Source: Streptomyces sp. cg36
GTDB lineage: Bacteria > Actinomycetota > Actinomycetes > Streptomycetales > Streptomycetaceae
DNA: 64,000 nt
Assembly: GCF_041080675.1 (NCBI RefSeq)
Contig: NZ_CP163521.1
Coordinates: forward strand, 186,001-250,000
Reading direction: 5' to 3'
The translations under genes were made by a program, and so were the position numbers. A model generated the notes under the pieces. It ran no database searches and had not been told where the DNA came from. It saw nothing but the letters and a program-made list of their open reading frames with translations. Below are positions 7,961 through 16,173 of this stretch, piece by piece. The stretch's first letter is position 1. Each line of letters starts with the position of its first letter.

Positions 7961-10900
7961 TCACGCCCGCCGCCCGTCCTCCCCGGTCCGGGCCGCCAGC
8001 GCCGCCCGGCGCTCGGCGTACTCCTCGGCGCCGGTGATCCGCGAGAGCAGCTCCAGGGCCTGACCGGCCGTCTCGTCGAGGCGGTGCGCCTCCGCCTGCA
8101 CCGCCGACTCCTCCAGCTCCGCCAGCGCCTCGGCGGTGCGGCCGAGGTGCCACAGGGCCTGCCCGCTCTGCAGGCGCAGCCACGCCCGCCCGACGACCTC
8201 CTCCTCGCGGTCCTGGCGGTCGTCGTGGTCCTTGTGGCCGTCGCGATCGTCGCGATCGTCGCGGCCTTCGTGGTTCTCGCGGGTGAGCGTCAGCGCGTGG
8301 CGGGCGTGGGCCAGTGCCTGCTCGGGGTGCCCGCCGTCGAGGGCGAACCGGGCGAGGTGCTGCAGGGCCAGGCGCTGGGTGGGCAGATGGCCGCAGCGGA
8401 CCGCGAGCGCCAGTGCGCGCAGACACTGGGTACGGGCGTGCCGGGGCTCGCCCGTCCGGGCGTGGGCCATGCCGAGGTTGATCCGGGCCGTCGCCTCGGC
8501 GACCGGGTCGGTGGCCATCGAGGGCGCGGGCCCCAGCAGACGCAGGGCCTCGGGCAGCCGGCCCTGCTCGATCAGCAGCCACCCCAGCAGCGCGCGGACG
8601 CGCGACTCGCCGTCCGCGCCGGCCGCGTGCGGATCGCGCTGTACGGAGTCGAGCGCGTCGGTGAGCAGCGGGCACCACTCGTCGCGCGGGCGCAGGACCA
8701 TCAGCGGCCACTGCAGGACGGCCAGCCGCCACGCCTGGGCGTGCAGGTGCTCGGCACGCGCCGCGGTGACGGTCCGGGCCAGCAGTTCGCGCTGCTCGGC
8801 GTACCAGTGGAGGGCCTGGGCGCGGGAGGTGAACTCCGCCCGGGAGGAGGGCAGCCCGGTTCCCGGCGGCAGGGCGCAGCACGGCTGCGAGCCCGGTTCG
8901 GCCGCCTCGGTGGCGGCCAGGCAGGTGTGCAGCAGCAGGTCCACCAGCCGCCGCAGCGCGCCGTCCGTGCCCGGCCCGCCCGTACCGCCTGCATCGCCGA
9001 CCGAACGCTCCCCGGCGGTGGTACGGGCGTACAGGCGCACCAGGTCGTGCAGGGACCAGTCGCCGTCGCGCCCCTCCACCACGAGGTGGGCGCCGGTCAG
9101 GGCGTCGAGCGCGCGCAGCGCGGCTCCCTCGGTGGTACCGGCCAGGGCGGTCGCCGCGTGGAGGTCGATGCGTCCGCCCGGGTGGGAGGTCAGGGCGTAC
9201 AGCATCCGGCGGTCCTCGGGCGCGACGTGCCGCAGGGAGGCGCCGAGCGCGGCGCGCGGCCCCTGGTCGTCGACGGACAGCAGGGCCAACCGCCGTTTGC
9301 CGTCGAGGAGTTGGGCGGCCATCCGCTCCAGGGAGGCGTCCGGCCGGTAGGCGAGGCGGGCCGCCACCACGCGCAGGGCGAGCGGCAGTCCGCCGCACAG
9401 TGCGGCCAGACGGCGGGCGGCGGCGGGCTCGGCGGCGACGCGCCGGGCTCCGAGTACGGAGACCAGCAGGGCCGTGGAGTCGGTGTCGTCCAGGACGTCG
9501 ACCGGTACGGGCCGGGCGTCCTCGGAGACGACGAGCCCGCCCAGCCGGTCGCGTGAGGTGACGAGCGTGACGCAGCCGGCTCCGGCGGGCAGCAGCGGGC
9601 GCACCTGCGCGGAGGAGGCCGCGTCGTCGAGCACCACCAGGAGGCGGCGGTCCGCGGTCAGCTCCCGGTAGAGCGCGGCGGCGCCCTCCGCCGAGTCCGG
9701 GACGTGCTCGGGGGCCACGCCCAGGCGCCGCAGGAACTTCTGGACCACGAGGTCGCCGTCGGCCGGGCCGGGTGCCCCGAAGCCGCCCAGTTCGGCGAAG
9801 AGCAGACCGTCGGGGAAGCGGTCGGCGTTGCGATGGGCCCAGTGCACGGCGAGCGCGCTCTTGCCGACGCCCGCGGGGCCGGTGACCAGGCAGATCGGGG
9901 AGACGTCGGTGGCGGCCGGTGCGGCCAGTGCGTCCAGCTGGGCGAGTTGGGAGGCCCGGGCGGTGAAGCTGGCTGGGGGGCGGGGCAGGGCGGCGCGGTG
10001 GGGACGGGGGTGGGGGGTTGCTGCGGGGGATGGCGGTGCGGTGGACAGTGCCGAGACGGGCGGTGCGGTGGGGGATGGCGGTGCGGTGGACGGTTCCTCG
10101 GTGGACGGGGCTGGGGGCGGGGTCGGGGTATGGGCCTGGGAACGGGTCGGCGGGGGCGGGGTTGCGGGATGCGCCGCCGGAGTTGGGGTTGCGGGGTACG
10201 CGGTCGGGGCCGCCTGGGCTTTGGGGTACGCCATCGGGACCTGGGTCTCGGTGGTCGGGGCTGGGACCTGGGCCGGGGTGTCGGCGTACGTAGCCGGAGC
10301 TGGGGTTTCGGGGCAGGTGGCCGGGGCCGGGGCCTCGGTGGACGGGGCTGGGGCGTGGGCCGGGGTTCCGGGGTATGCAGCCGGAGTTGGGGTTTCGGGG
10401 CAGGCGGTTGGGGCCGGGGCCTCGGTGGACGGGGCTGGGGTATCGGGGTACAGGGCCGGAGTTGGGGATTCGGGGCACGTGGTCGGGGCGGGGGTCTCGG
10501 AGTACGCCTCCGGAGCCGGGGGCCGAGGGCGCTCCGCCTGGGCCGAGGTCTCCGTACGCGCCGTACGCGCCGTATTCTCGCGGGCCGGGGCGGGCGGCGC
10601 ATCGCCGCGCAGCACCTCTTCGAATGCCCGGGCGAGCCGGGGCCCGGGACACACGCCCAGCTCCTCGGCGAGCAGCCGGCGCGTGTGGTGGTAGCGCTCC
10701 ACGGCCCGGGCCCGGTGGCCCGACCGGTGCAGGGCCAGGACCAGGGCGGCGGCCAGCGACTCGCGCAGCGGGTAGGCGGCGGCCTCGGCGCTGAGCTCGG
10801 CCGCCGCCCGCTCGTGCCGACCCAGTCGGGCGTACGCCTGCGCGAGTTGCTCCACCGCGTCGACCCGCTCCTCCTCCAGGGCGCGGGCGGCGTCCAGCAG

Positions 10901-11338
10901 CAGGGGGCCGATGGTGGTCCCCGTGAGGGCGGGCCCCTGCCAGAGGGCCAGCGCCTGGTGCAGCAGCCGTACCGCCTCGGCGGCGTCCGGCAGGGCACCG
11001 GCCCGGCGCACCAACTGCTTGAAGCGGGCGCTGTCCACCTTGGCGGGTGGGGTACGCAGTTCATAGGCGCCGGTGTGGGTGACCAGGTCCACCCCGTGCG
11101 CGGCGCCGCCCGCCGCCGCGATGAGGGCGCGCAGCTGGGAGACGTGCCCCTGGACGACGGAACGCGCCCGGGCAGGCGGCTCGCCCTCCCACAGCGCCTT
11201 GCCCAGGGCGGTGACGGGAACGGGCCGATTGGGCAGCAACAGCAGCGCGGCCAGCAGCCCGCACCGCTTGGGCGGCCCGAGCGCCAGCCCACCCGACTCC
11301 GTGTCGATCCCCACGGTCCCCAACAGCCTGAACTCCAC
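7961..11338 (-). CDS. Large SARP/AfsR-type regulator with NB-ARC and TPR regions
   Basis: The product is 1125 aa. The GTG (VEFRLLGTVGI) is preferred over the ATG nine codons earlier because GGAGGAGG sits right before it. Order: OmpR-like winged helix (1-90), BTAD (about 95-245), Pro/Thr-rich repeated linker (about 255-460), NB-ARC ATPase with Walker A GPAGVGKSAL and Walker B RLLVVLDD plus a GGLPLAL motif, then helical TPR-like repeats. A charged insert (GRDDRDDRDGHKDHDD) lies near the C-terminus. AfsR-type proteins activate secondary-metabolite or exoprotein genes through direct-repeat operators after ATP-dependent assembly. The three secreted-protein genes directly downstream are its likeliest targets. 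Confidence 0.9.
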   Translation of the reverse strand: MEFRLLGTVGIDTESGGLALGPPKRCGLLAALLLLPNRPVPVTALGKALWEGEPPARARSVVQGHVSQLRALIAAAGGAAHGVDLVTHTGAYELRTPPAKVDSARFKQLVRRAGALPDAAEAVRLLHQALALWQGPALTGTTIGPLLLDAARALEEERVDAVEQLAQAYARLGRHERAAAELSAEAAAYPLRESLAAALVLALHRSGHRARAVERYHHTRRLLAEELGVCPGPRLARAFEEVLRGDAPPAPARENTARTARTETSAQAERPRPPAPEAYSETPAPTTCPESPTPALYPDTPAPSTEAPAPTACPETPTPAAYPGTPAHAPAPSTEAPAPATCPETPAPATYADTPAQVPAPTTETQVPMAYPKAQAAPTAYPATPTPAAHPATPPPPTRSQAHTPTPPPAPSTEEPSTAPPSPTAPPVSALSTAPPSPAATPHPRPHRAALPRPPASFTARASQLAQLDALAAPAATDVSPICLVTGPAGVGKSALAVHWAHRNADRFPDGLLFAELGGFGAPGPADGDLVVQKFLRRLGVAPEHVPDSAEGAAALYRELTADRRLLVVLDDAASSAQVRPLLPAGAGCVTLVTSRDRLGGLVVSEDARPVPVDVLDDTDSTALLVSVLGARRVAAEPAAARRLAALCGGLPLALRVVAARLAYRPDASLERMAAQLLDGKRRLALLSVDDQGPRAALGASLRHVAPEDRRMLYALTSHPGGRIDLHAATALAGTTEGAALRALDALTGAHLVVEGRDGDWSLHDLVRLYARTTAGERSVGDAGGTGGPGTDGALRRLVDLLLHTCLAATEAAEPGSQPCCALPPGTGLPSSRAEFTSRAQALHWYAEQRELLARTVTAARAEHLHAQAWRLAVLQWPLMVLRPRDEWCPLLTDALDSVQRDPHAAGADGESRVRALLGWLLIEQGRLPEALRLLGPAPSMATDPVAEATARINLGMAHARTGEPRHARTQCLRALALAVRCGHLPTQRLALQHLARFALDGGHPEQALAHARHALTLTRENHEGRDDRDDRDGHKDHDDRQDREEEVVGRAWLRLQSGQALWHLGRTAEALAELEESAVQAEAHRLDETAGQALELLSRITGAEEYAERRAALAARTGEDGRRA
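9990..10540 (-). repeat. Degenerate about 93-bp coding repeats (Pro/Thr/Ala linker of the SARP)
   Basis: On the minus strand this part of the SARP gene repeats a roughly 31-residue unit built on APSTEAPAP, CPETP and YPxTP blocks. The two best copies are nearly identical. Repeat number probably varies between strains. It is a flexible spacer, not a folded domain. Confidence 0.7.
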
Positions 11339-11726
11339 CGCGCCTCCTCCGGGGCATGCCTGCAACCCGAAGAGGACACGGAGTGACGATCGGTTGTCAC
11401 AGAGCGAGAACGCGCCGTTCCGTGACCGAAAACGGCCAGGTCAGGGGCGGATGGGCGCAGTTGTTGGCCGGGGTGTGCCTCGGCGTCAACCTGCTGGTCG
11501 ACGGGGTGCGGTAGGCACTTCCTGGTCGGCCACGCAGAGGGGGTGGTGGCGCCTGGTGTCCAGGATGATCACGCGGGGGGACGTCTCCTGACGCGACCTC
11601 CCCGTGTTGCCCGGGGCTGGGCTTGTTGACCCGGTGCCACCGGGTCCCGTTACGTACTCCATGCGGCGCAACTGCCCCCTTCTGCTCAAGAGCCGTTCGA
11701 AGCCGGTTCCGGGTTCGTTCGGAGCG
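11339..11726. other. Gene-free stretch
   Basis: The 388 bp lies between the start of the SARP gene and the 3' end of the deoxysugar operon. It must contain the SARP promoter and should hold the operon terminator, but I see no convincing hairpin or promoter pair. Confidence 0.4.
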
Positions 11727-12698
11727 TCAGCGCTCCCGGGCCGCGCTCCGGCGGATCGCGTCGAGCAACGATGCCTGTTCGAGAACGGTTTCGGCGGAGG
11801 GCGCGGCGCCCCGGCGTACTGCGGTCGCGAACGCGCTGACCGCCGTCGTCACCTGGTCCTCGGGCGCGAGGCCGATCTCCTCCACATGGGACCCGTTCTC
11901 CACCCGCAGCACGGGGCGGTGGTCGCCCGGGGGAGTGAAAGCGCGATCCACACTGATCCGGCCCTCGGTGCCCCTGAGTTCGTAGGCCGAGCGGTAGGCG
12001 TGCCCGATTCCGAACGTCAGCTGGGCCACGGTGCCCGCCCCGTCGCGCAGGAGCGCGGCACCCGAGGTGTCGACCTCGCGGCCGGCGTCGCACGTCAGGA
12101 CGGCCCCGATGACTTCGAGGCCCGAGCCCAGCAGGTGCAGCGCCGCCCGCACCGGGTAGACCCCGACGTCCCACAGGGCGCCGCCGCCCAGCGCCGCCCG
12201 GTAGCGGATGTCGTCGCCGGGCCGGGCCGGGACGGCGAACGTGGCGTGCAGCGAACGCAGCTCGCCGATGCGGCCCTCCCGCAGCAGGGTTCGCACCGCC
12301 GCGTGCTGTCCGTGGTGGACGAACAGGACGTTCTCCACGAGCGCCAGCCCGCACGCCCGCGCCAGCCGGAGCAGCCGCGCCGTCCGCTCCTGACAGGTGG
12401 TCAGCGGCTTCTCGGCCAGCACGTGCTTGCCGGCGCGCAGGGCTGCCTCCACCCATACGTCGTGGAGCGCGGCCGGCAGCGGCACGTACACCGCGTCCAC
12501 GTCGTCGCGCGCCAGCAGCGCCTCGTATCCGTGGACGGCCGCGCAGCCGAAGCGCCGCGCGACGTCGTCCGCCCTGACGGGGCTCCGGCTGGCGACGGCG
12601 ACCAGGTCCACGTCGGCCGAGGCCACCATGGCGGGGAGCATCCTGCGCACCGCGATGTCCGCGCAGCCGAGGACGGCGACCCGTACGGGGGAGGTCAC
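11727..12698 (-). CDS. NDP-hexose 3-ketoreductase (Gfo/Idh/MocA fold)
   Basis: The product is 323 aa. It has an N-terminal Rossmann motif (VRVAVLGCADIAVRRMLPA) and the Gfo/Idh/MocA signature AGKHVLAEKPL, whose Lys acts in catalysis, followed by GGGALWDVGVYPVRAAL in the substrate domain. In dideoxysugar pathways this fold reduces the C-3 ketone left by the 2,3-dehydratase, giving the 2,6-dideoxy-4-keto sugar (LanT, UrdT, SpnN type). It is the last gene of the sugar operon. Neighbours fix the assignment better than sequence alone, because the family has many sugar substrates. Confidence 0.85.
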   Translation of the reverse strand: MTSPVRVAVLGCADIAVRRMLPAMVASADVDLVAVASRSPVRADDVARRFGCAAVHGYEALLARDDVDAVYVPLPAALHDVWVEAALRAGKHVLAEKPLTTCQERTARLLRLARACGLALVENVLFVHHGQHAAVRTLLREGRIGELRSLHATFAVPARPGDDIRYRAALGGGALWDVGVYPVRAALHLLGSGLEVIGAVLTCDAGREVDTSGAALLRDGAGTVAQLTFGIGHAYRSAYELRGTEGRISVDRAFTPPGDHRPVLRVENGSHVEEIGLAPEDQVTTAVSAFATAVRRGAAPSAETVLEQASLLDAIRRSAARER

Positions 12699-12747
12699 GG
12701 GGGTGTGTGCCTTTCTTCGTGGCGACAGTGTGGACAGGGGGCGGTCA

Positions 12748-14052
12748 TCAGCTGCGGTTGGCGACGAACTCCTTCACCGTGGAAACGACGTAGTCGATCA
12801 TCTCGTCGGTGAGGGCGGGGTAGACGCCGATCCAGAACGTCTGGTCGGTAATGATGTCGCTGTTGGTCAGGTCGCCGACGACACGGTGATTCTGGTCCTG
12901 GTAGGCCGGGTGGCGGGTCAGGTTGCCGGCGAACAGCCGCCGCGTGCCGATCTTGCGCTCCTCCAGGTGGTCGACGAACTCGGCGCGGCTGAATGGCGCC
13001 TCGGGGTCCACGGTGATCGCGAATCCGAACCAGCTCGGGTCGCTGCGGTCGGTCGCCTCGGGGAGCAGCAGGTGCGGGACGCCGTCGAGACCTTCGCGCA
13101 GACGGCGCCAGTTGCGGCGCCGCGCGCTGCAGAAGTCGTCGAGCTTGGCCAACTGGGTCAGGCCCAGCGCCGCCTGGATGTCGGTGGCCTTCAGGTTGTA
13201 GCCGACGTGGGAGAAGATGTACTTGTGGTCGTAGCCCTCCGGCAGGCTGCCCATCTGGTACTTGAAGCGCTTGAGGCACTTGTCGTTCTCGCCCGGCTCG
13301 CACCAGCAGTCGCGGCCCCAGTCGCGCAGCGACTCCACGATCCGGGCCAGTGCCAGGTTCGAGGTGAGCACACAGCCGCCTTCGCCCATCGTGAGGTGAT
13401 GGGCGGGATAGAAGCTGACGGTGGTCAGGTCGCCGAAGGTGCCGGTCAGCTTCCCGTCGTACGTCGAGCCGACCGCGTCGCAGTTGTCCTCGATGAGGAA
13501 CAGCCCCCGGTCCGCGGCAAGTTGGGCCACCTCGGCGACCTCGAAGGGGTTGCCGAGCGCGTGCGCGATGATGATGGCCCGGGTCCGCGGGCCGATCGCC
13601 TGTTCCACGCGCGCCGCGGTGGTGTTGTACGTGCCGAGTTCGACGTCGACGAAGACCGGGGTCAGGCCGTTCTGGAGGATGGGGTTCACCGTGGTGGGGA
13701 AGCCGGCGGCGACCGTGACGACCTCGTCGCCGGGCCGCAGCCGCTCGTCCTCCAGCACGTGCGACGTCAGCGCCGACACGGCCAACAGGTTCGCCGAGGA
13801 ACCCGAGTTCGTCAGATGGGCCTTGCGGCGCTTGAGCTTGCGGGCGAAAGCGGACTCGAATTTGCGGGAACTCACCCCCGCGGCGATCCGCATCTCCAGG
13901 GCTGCCTCGACCAGCGCGACCCGGTCCTCCTCCTCCAGGACGGCGCCGGACGGCCAGATCTCGGTCACGCCTGGAACGAAGCCGCCCTGGGGCTGGCTGT
14001 CTTGGTGGAACTTGCGGACTTCGTCCAGCACCAGGTTCTTGTGAGCGCTCAC
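12748..14052 (-). CDS. NDP-4-keto-6-deoxyhexose 3-dehydratase (E1/SpnQ/UrdQ type, [2Fe-2S], PMP)
   Basis: The product is 434 aa. The GTG start overlaps the end of the 4-ketoreductase gene and follows GAAAGGA. The fold is that of the DegT/DnrJ/EryC1 aminotransferases, but the PLP-lysine position is His219 (SFYPAHHLTMGEGG), the hallmark of the dehydratase branch. Cysteines at 191, 249, 251 and 259 reproduce exactly the C-x57-C-x1-C-x7-C iron-sulfur motif of E1-type enzymes. It should remove the C-3 hydroxyl using PMP and electrons from a reductase. No dedicated reductase is in the operon, so cellular ferredoxin/flavodoxin reductases are the likely donors, as proposed for SpnQ. Confidence 0.93.
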   Translation of the reverse strand: MSAHKNLVLDEVRKFHQDSQPQGGFVPGVTEIWPSGAVLEEEDRVALVEAALEMRIAAGVSSRKFESAFARKLKRRKAHLTNSGSSANLLAVSALTSHVLEDERLRPGDEVVTVAAGFPTTVNPILQNGLTPVFVDVELGTYNTTAARVEQAIGPRTRAIIIAHALGNPFEVAEVAQLAADRGLFLIEDNCDAVGSTYDGKLTGTFGDLTTVSFYPAHHLTMGEGGCVLTSNLALARIVESLRDWGRDCWCEPGENDKCLKRFKYQMGSLPEGYDHKYIFSHVGYNLKATDIQAALGLTQLAKLDDFCSARRRNWRRLREGLDGVPHLLLPEATDRSDPSWFGFAITVDPEAPFSRAEFVDHLEERKIGTRRLFAGNLTRHPAYQDQNHRVVGDLTNSDIITDQTFWIGVYPALTDEMIDYVVSTVKEFVANRS

Positions 14053-15050
14053 GTGCGCGTCCTTTCTTGCTCCGGCAGCCGAACGGCCGCGAGCAGATCT
14101 GCCAGTGATGTGTCCAGGTCCACGGCGGGCTGCCAGCCCAGAAGGCGACGCGCGCGCGAGATGTCCAGTTGCTGCCACTCCAGGTCCGCGCGCAGCGCGC
14201 GCGAGTCCTCACCGGACCTGGCGTGCACGGGAGCCACGAGCGGCTCCCGTTCGGTCAGCCGCACGGGCCGGTCCGCGAGGCTGATGAGCCGTTCGACCAG
14301 CTGACGCACGGACATCGCCTCGCCCCGGGCGATGTTGATGACGCGGCCGCGGATCTCGTCGGCCGGTGCGGCCGCCGCGAGCACCGCGGCGGCCGCCACG
14401 TCGCGGGCATCCACGAAATCGCGCCGGGCGCGCAGCGGTGCCAGTTCCAGCTCCGCCTGCTCGCCACCGGGCGCGGCTGCCAGGCGCTCGGCGACCGTGC
14501 CCAAGAGGCTGCCGGAGGGCATCCCCGGGCCGGTGGCGTTGGCGACCCGGAGTACCACGGCGGCCAGGCCCGTGTTCCGTGCCGTGTCGAGTACCGACTC
14601 GGTGGCGGCCAGCTTGGTGCGCCCGTACACCGAGGCGGGCGCGCACCGGGCTTCCTCACTGGTGCTGGTGCCCAGCTCGCCCGGCCCGTACTCGTGGGAG
14701 CTGCCCAGCTGGACGAGGCGGACCGGGTGCGGCAGCGCCGCTGCTGCGCGGGCCAGCCGCTCGGCGAAGCGGGTGTTGAGGGACCACATGCGTTCCTCGT
14801 CCGCCTGCCACACCACACCGGCGGCGTTGACGACCACGGCGGGTGCCGCCTCGGCCAGCAGCGCCGCCAGGTCGTGCTCCGGCGCTGCGAGGTCGCGGCG
14901 CAGGTGCACCGTGGCGAGGTCGCTCGGCAGGCGCCCGGATGCGCCGCCGCGCGAGACGCAGACCACACGGTGGCCCGCGGCGCGGAACGCGGCGCACAGG
15001 TGCCCGCCCATGAATCCGGTGCCGCCGAGCACCAAGGCCGTGGGGCTCAT
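14049..15050 (-). CDS. NDP-hexose 4-ketoreductase (NAD-dependent epimerase/dehydratase fold)
   Basis: The product is 333 aa, an extended SDR. It has the cofactor loop GGTGFMGGHL, an active-site Tyr/Lys in SVYGRTKLAA and Ser in LGSSHEYGPGE. Start and stop overlap rmlB and the 3-dehydratase gene by ATGA/GTGA, so translation is coupled. It should reduce the C-4 ketone of the trideoxy intermediate as the last sugar step (UrdR/UrdZ3/LanZ3 class). The C-4 stereochemistry, amicetose or rhodinose type, cannot be read from the sequence. Confidence 0.85.
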   Translation of the reverse strand: MSPTALVLGGTGFMGGHLCAAFRAAGHRVVCVSRGGASGRLPSDLATVHLRRDLAAPEHDLAALLAEAAPAVVVNAAGVVWQADEERMWSLNTRFAERLARAAAALPHPVRLVQLGSSHEYGPGELGTSTSEEARCAPASVYGRTKLAATESVLDTARNTGLAAVVLRVANATGPGMPSGSLLGTVAERLAAAPGGEQAELELAPLRARRDFVDARDVAAAAVLAAAAPADEIRGRVINIARGEAMSVRQLVERLISLADRPVRLTEREPLVAPVHARSGEDSRALRADLEWQQLDISRARRLLGWQPAVDLDTSLADLLAAVRLPEQERTRT

Positions 15051-16024
15051 GCGCGGCCGCTTCCCTTCAGCGGCTTCCACCAGGCGGGATTGTCGCGGTA
15101 CCAGGCGAAGGTGTCGGAGAGCCCCTGCTCGAAGGGGACGCGCGGGGCGTAACCGAGCTCTTCCCTGATCTTCGTGTCGTCCAGGGCGTAGCGCAGGTCG
15201 TGTCCCAGGCGATCGGCCACACTGCGGATCACGGAGGTGTCGGCACCGCCGAGTTCCACCAAGAGCTCCGCGATCTCACGGTTGGTCCTGTCGTTCCCGC
15301 CGCCAACGTTGTACACCTCGCCGGCGGCTCCGTCGCGCAGCACCAGGGCGATGGCCCGGCAGTGGTCGTCGACGTGCAGCCACTCCCGTACGTTGGTCCC
15401 GTCGCCGTAGAGCGGCAGAGGGCTGCCCTCGATGAGGTTGGTGACGAACAGCGGGATGAGTTTCTCGGTGTGCTGGTACGGGCCGTAGTTGTTGGAGCAG
15501 CGGGTGATCGACAGGTCGAGCCCGTGGGTACGCCAGTAGACCCGGGCGATCAGGTCGGAGGCCGCCTTGGAGGCGGCGTAGGGGGAGTTCGGCAGCAGCG
15601 GTTCGCGCTCCGTCCAGGAACCGGAGTCTATGGAGCCGTACACCTCGTCGGTGGAGACGTGCACGATGCGCTCCACGCCGGTGCGCCGACACGCCTCGAA
15701 GACGTTCTGGCTGCCCTCCGCGTTGGTGCGGACGAACACGTTCGCGTCGTCGATCGAGCGGTCCACGTGCGATTCGGCCGCGAAGTGCACCACCGCGTCG
15801 TGCCCGGGGAGCAGGTCGAGCAGTAGCGGCAGATCGAGGATGTCGCCCTGCACGAACTCCAGGCGCGGGTGGGTGGCGGGCAGATTGGCGCGGTTCCCGG
15901 CGTAGCTGAGCGAGTCGAGGACGGTGACCGCGGCGCCTTCGAGGCCGGGCTGACCGTCCTCGAGCAGGGTGCGGGCGAAGTGGGAGCCGATGAAGCCGGC
16001 TCCACCGGTGACGAGCACTCTCAC
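15047..16024 (-). CDS. rmlB: dTDP-glucose 4,6-dehydratase
   Basis: The product is 325 aa. The GTG start (VRVLVTGGAGFIGSH) follows AGGAGG. RmlB motifs are all present: cofactor loop TGGAGFIGSH, HFAAESHVDRSI, catalytic STDEVYGS (Asp-Glu pair), SPYAASKAASD (Tyr-x-x-x-Lys) and TRCSNNYGPYQ. It converts dTDP-glucose to dTDP-4-keto-6-deoxyglucose, the branch point of 6-deoxysugar synthesis. It overlaps the 4-ketoreductase gene by 4 bp. Confidence 0.95.
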   Translation of the reverse strand: MRVLVTGGAGFIGSHFARTLLEDGQPGLEGAAVTVLDSLSYAGNRANLPATHPRLEFVQGDILDLPLLLDLLPGHDAVVHFAAESHVDRSIDDANVFVRTNAEGSQNVFEACRRTGVERIVHVSTDEVYGSIDSGSWTEREPLLPNSPYAASKAASDLIARVYWRTHGLDLSITRCSNNYGPYQHTEKLIPLFVTNLIEGSPLPLYGDGTNVREWLHVDDHCRAIALVLRDGAAGEVYNVGGGNDRTNREIAELLVELGGADTSVIRSVADRLGHDLRYALDDTKIREELGYAPRVPFEQGLSDTFAWYRDNPAWWKPLKGSGRA

Positions 16025-16173
16025 CGGGCCTCCTGTTGCACGGGGGCACCTGTCCGGTGCCGGGCTGCGGTCATCGCTGTATCTCCTCGTCAGGTTCGGG
16101 CTGCGGGTACGGGAGCCGGTGCCGGGGGTGCGGGGCGCGCCGGCCCGGCGTGCTCCGCACCCCGCCGCCGGGT

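Noticed and set aside
9990..10540. CRISPR-like array
   Set aside because: Repeats are contiguous and in frame with the SARP coding sequence, with no spacers of unrelated sequence.
9704..11386. Plus-strand Gly-rich frame opposite the SARP
   Set aside because: Glycine-rich translation mirrors the Pro/Ala codons of the minus-strand gene.
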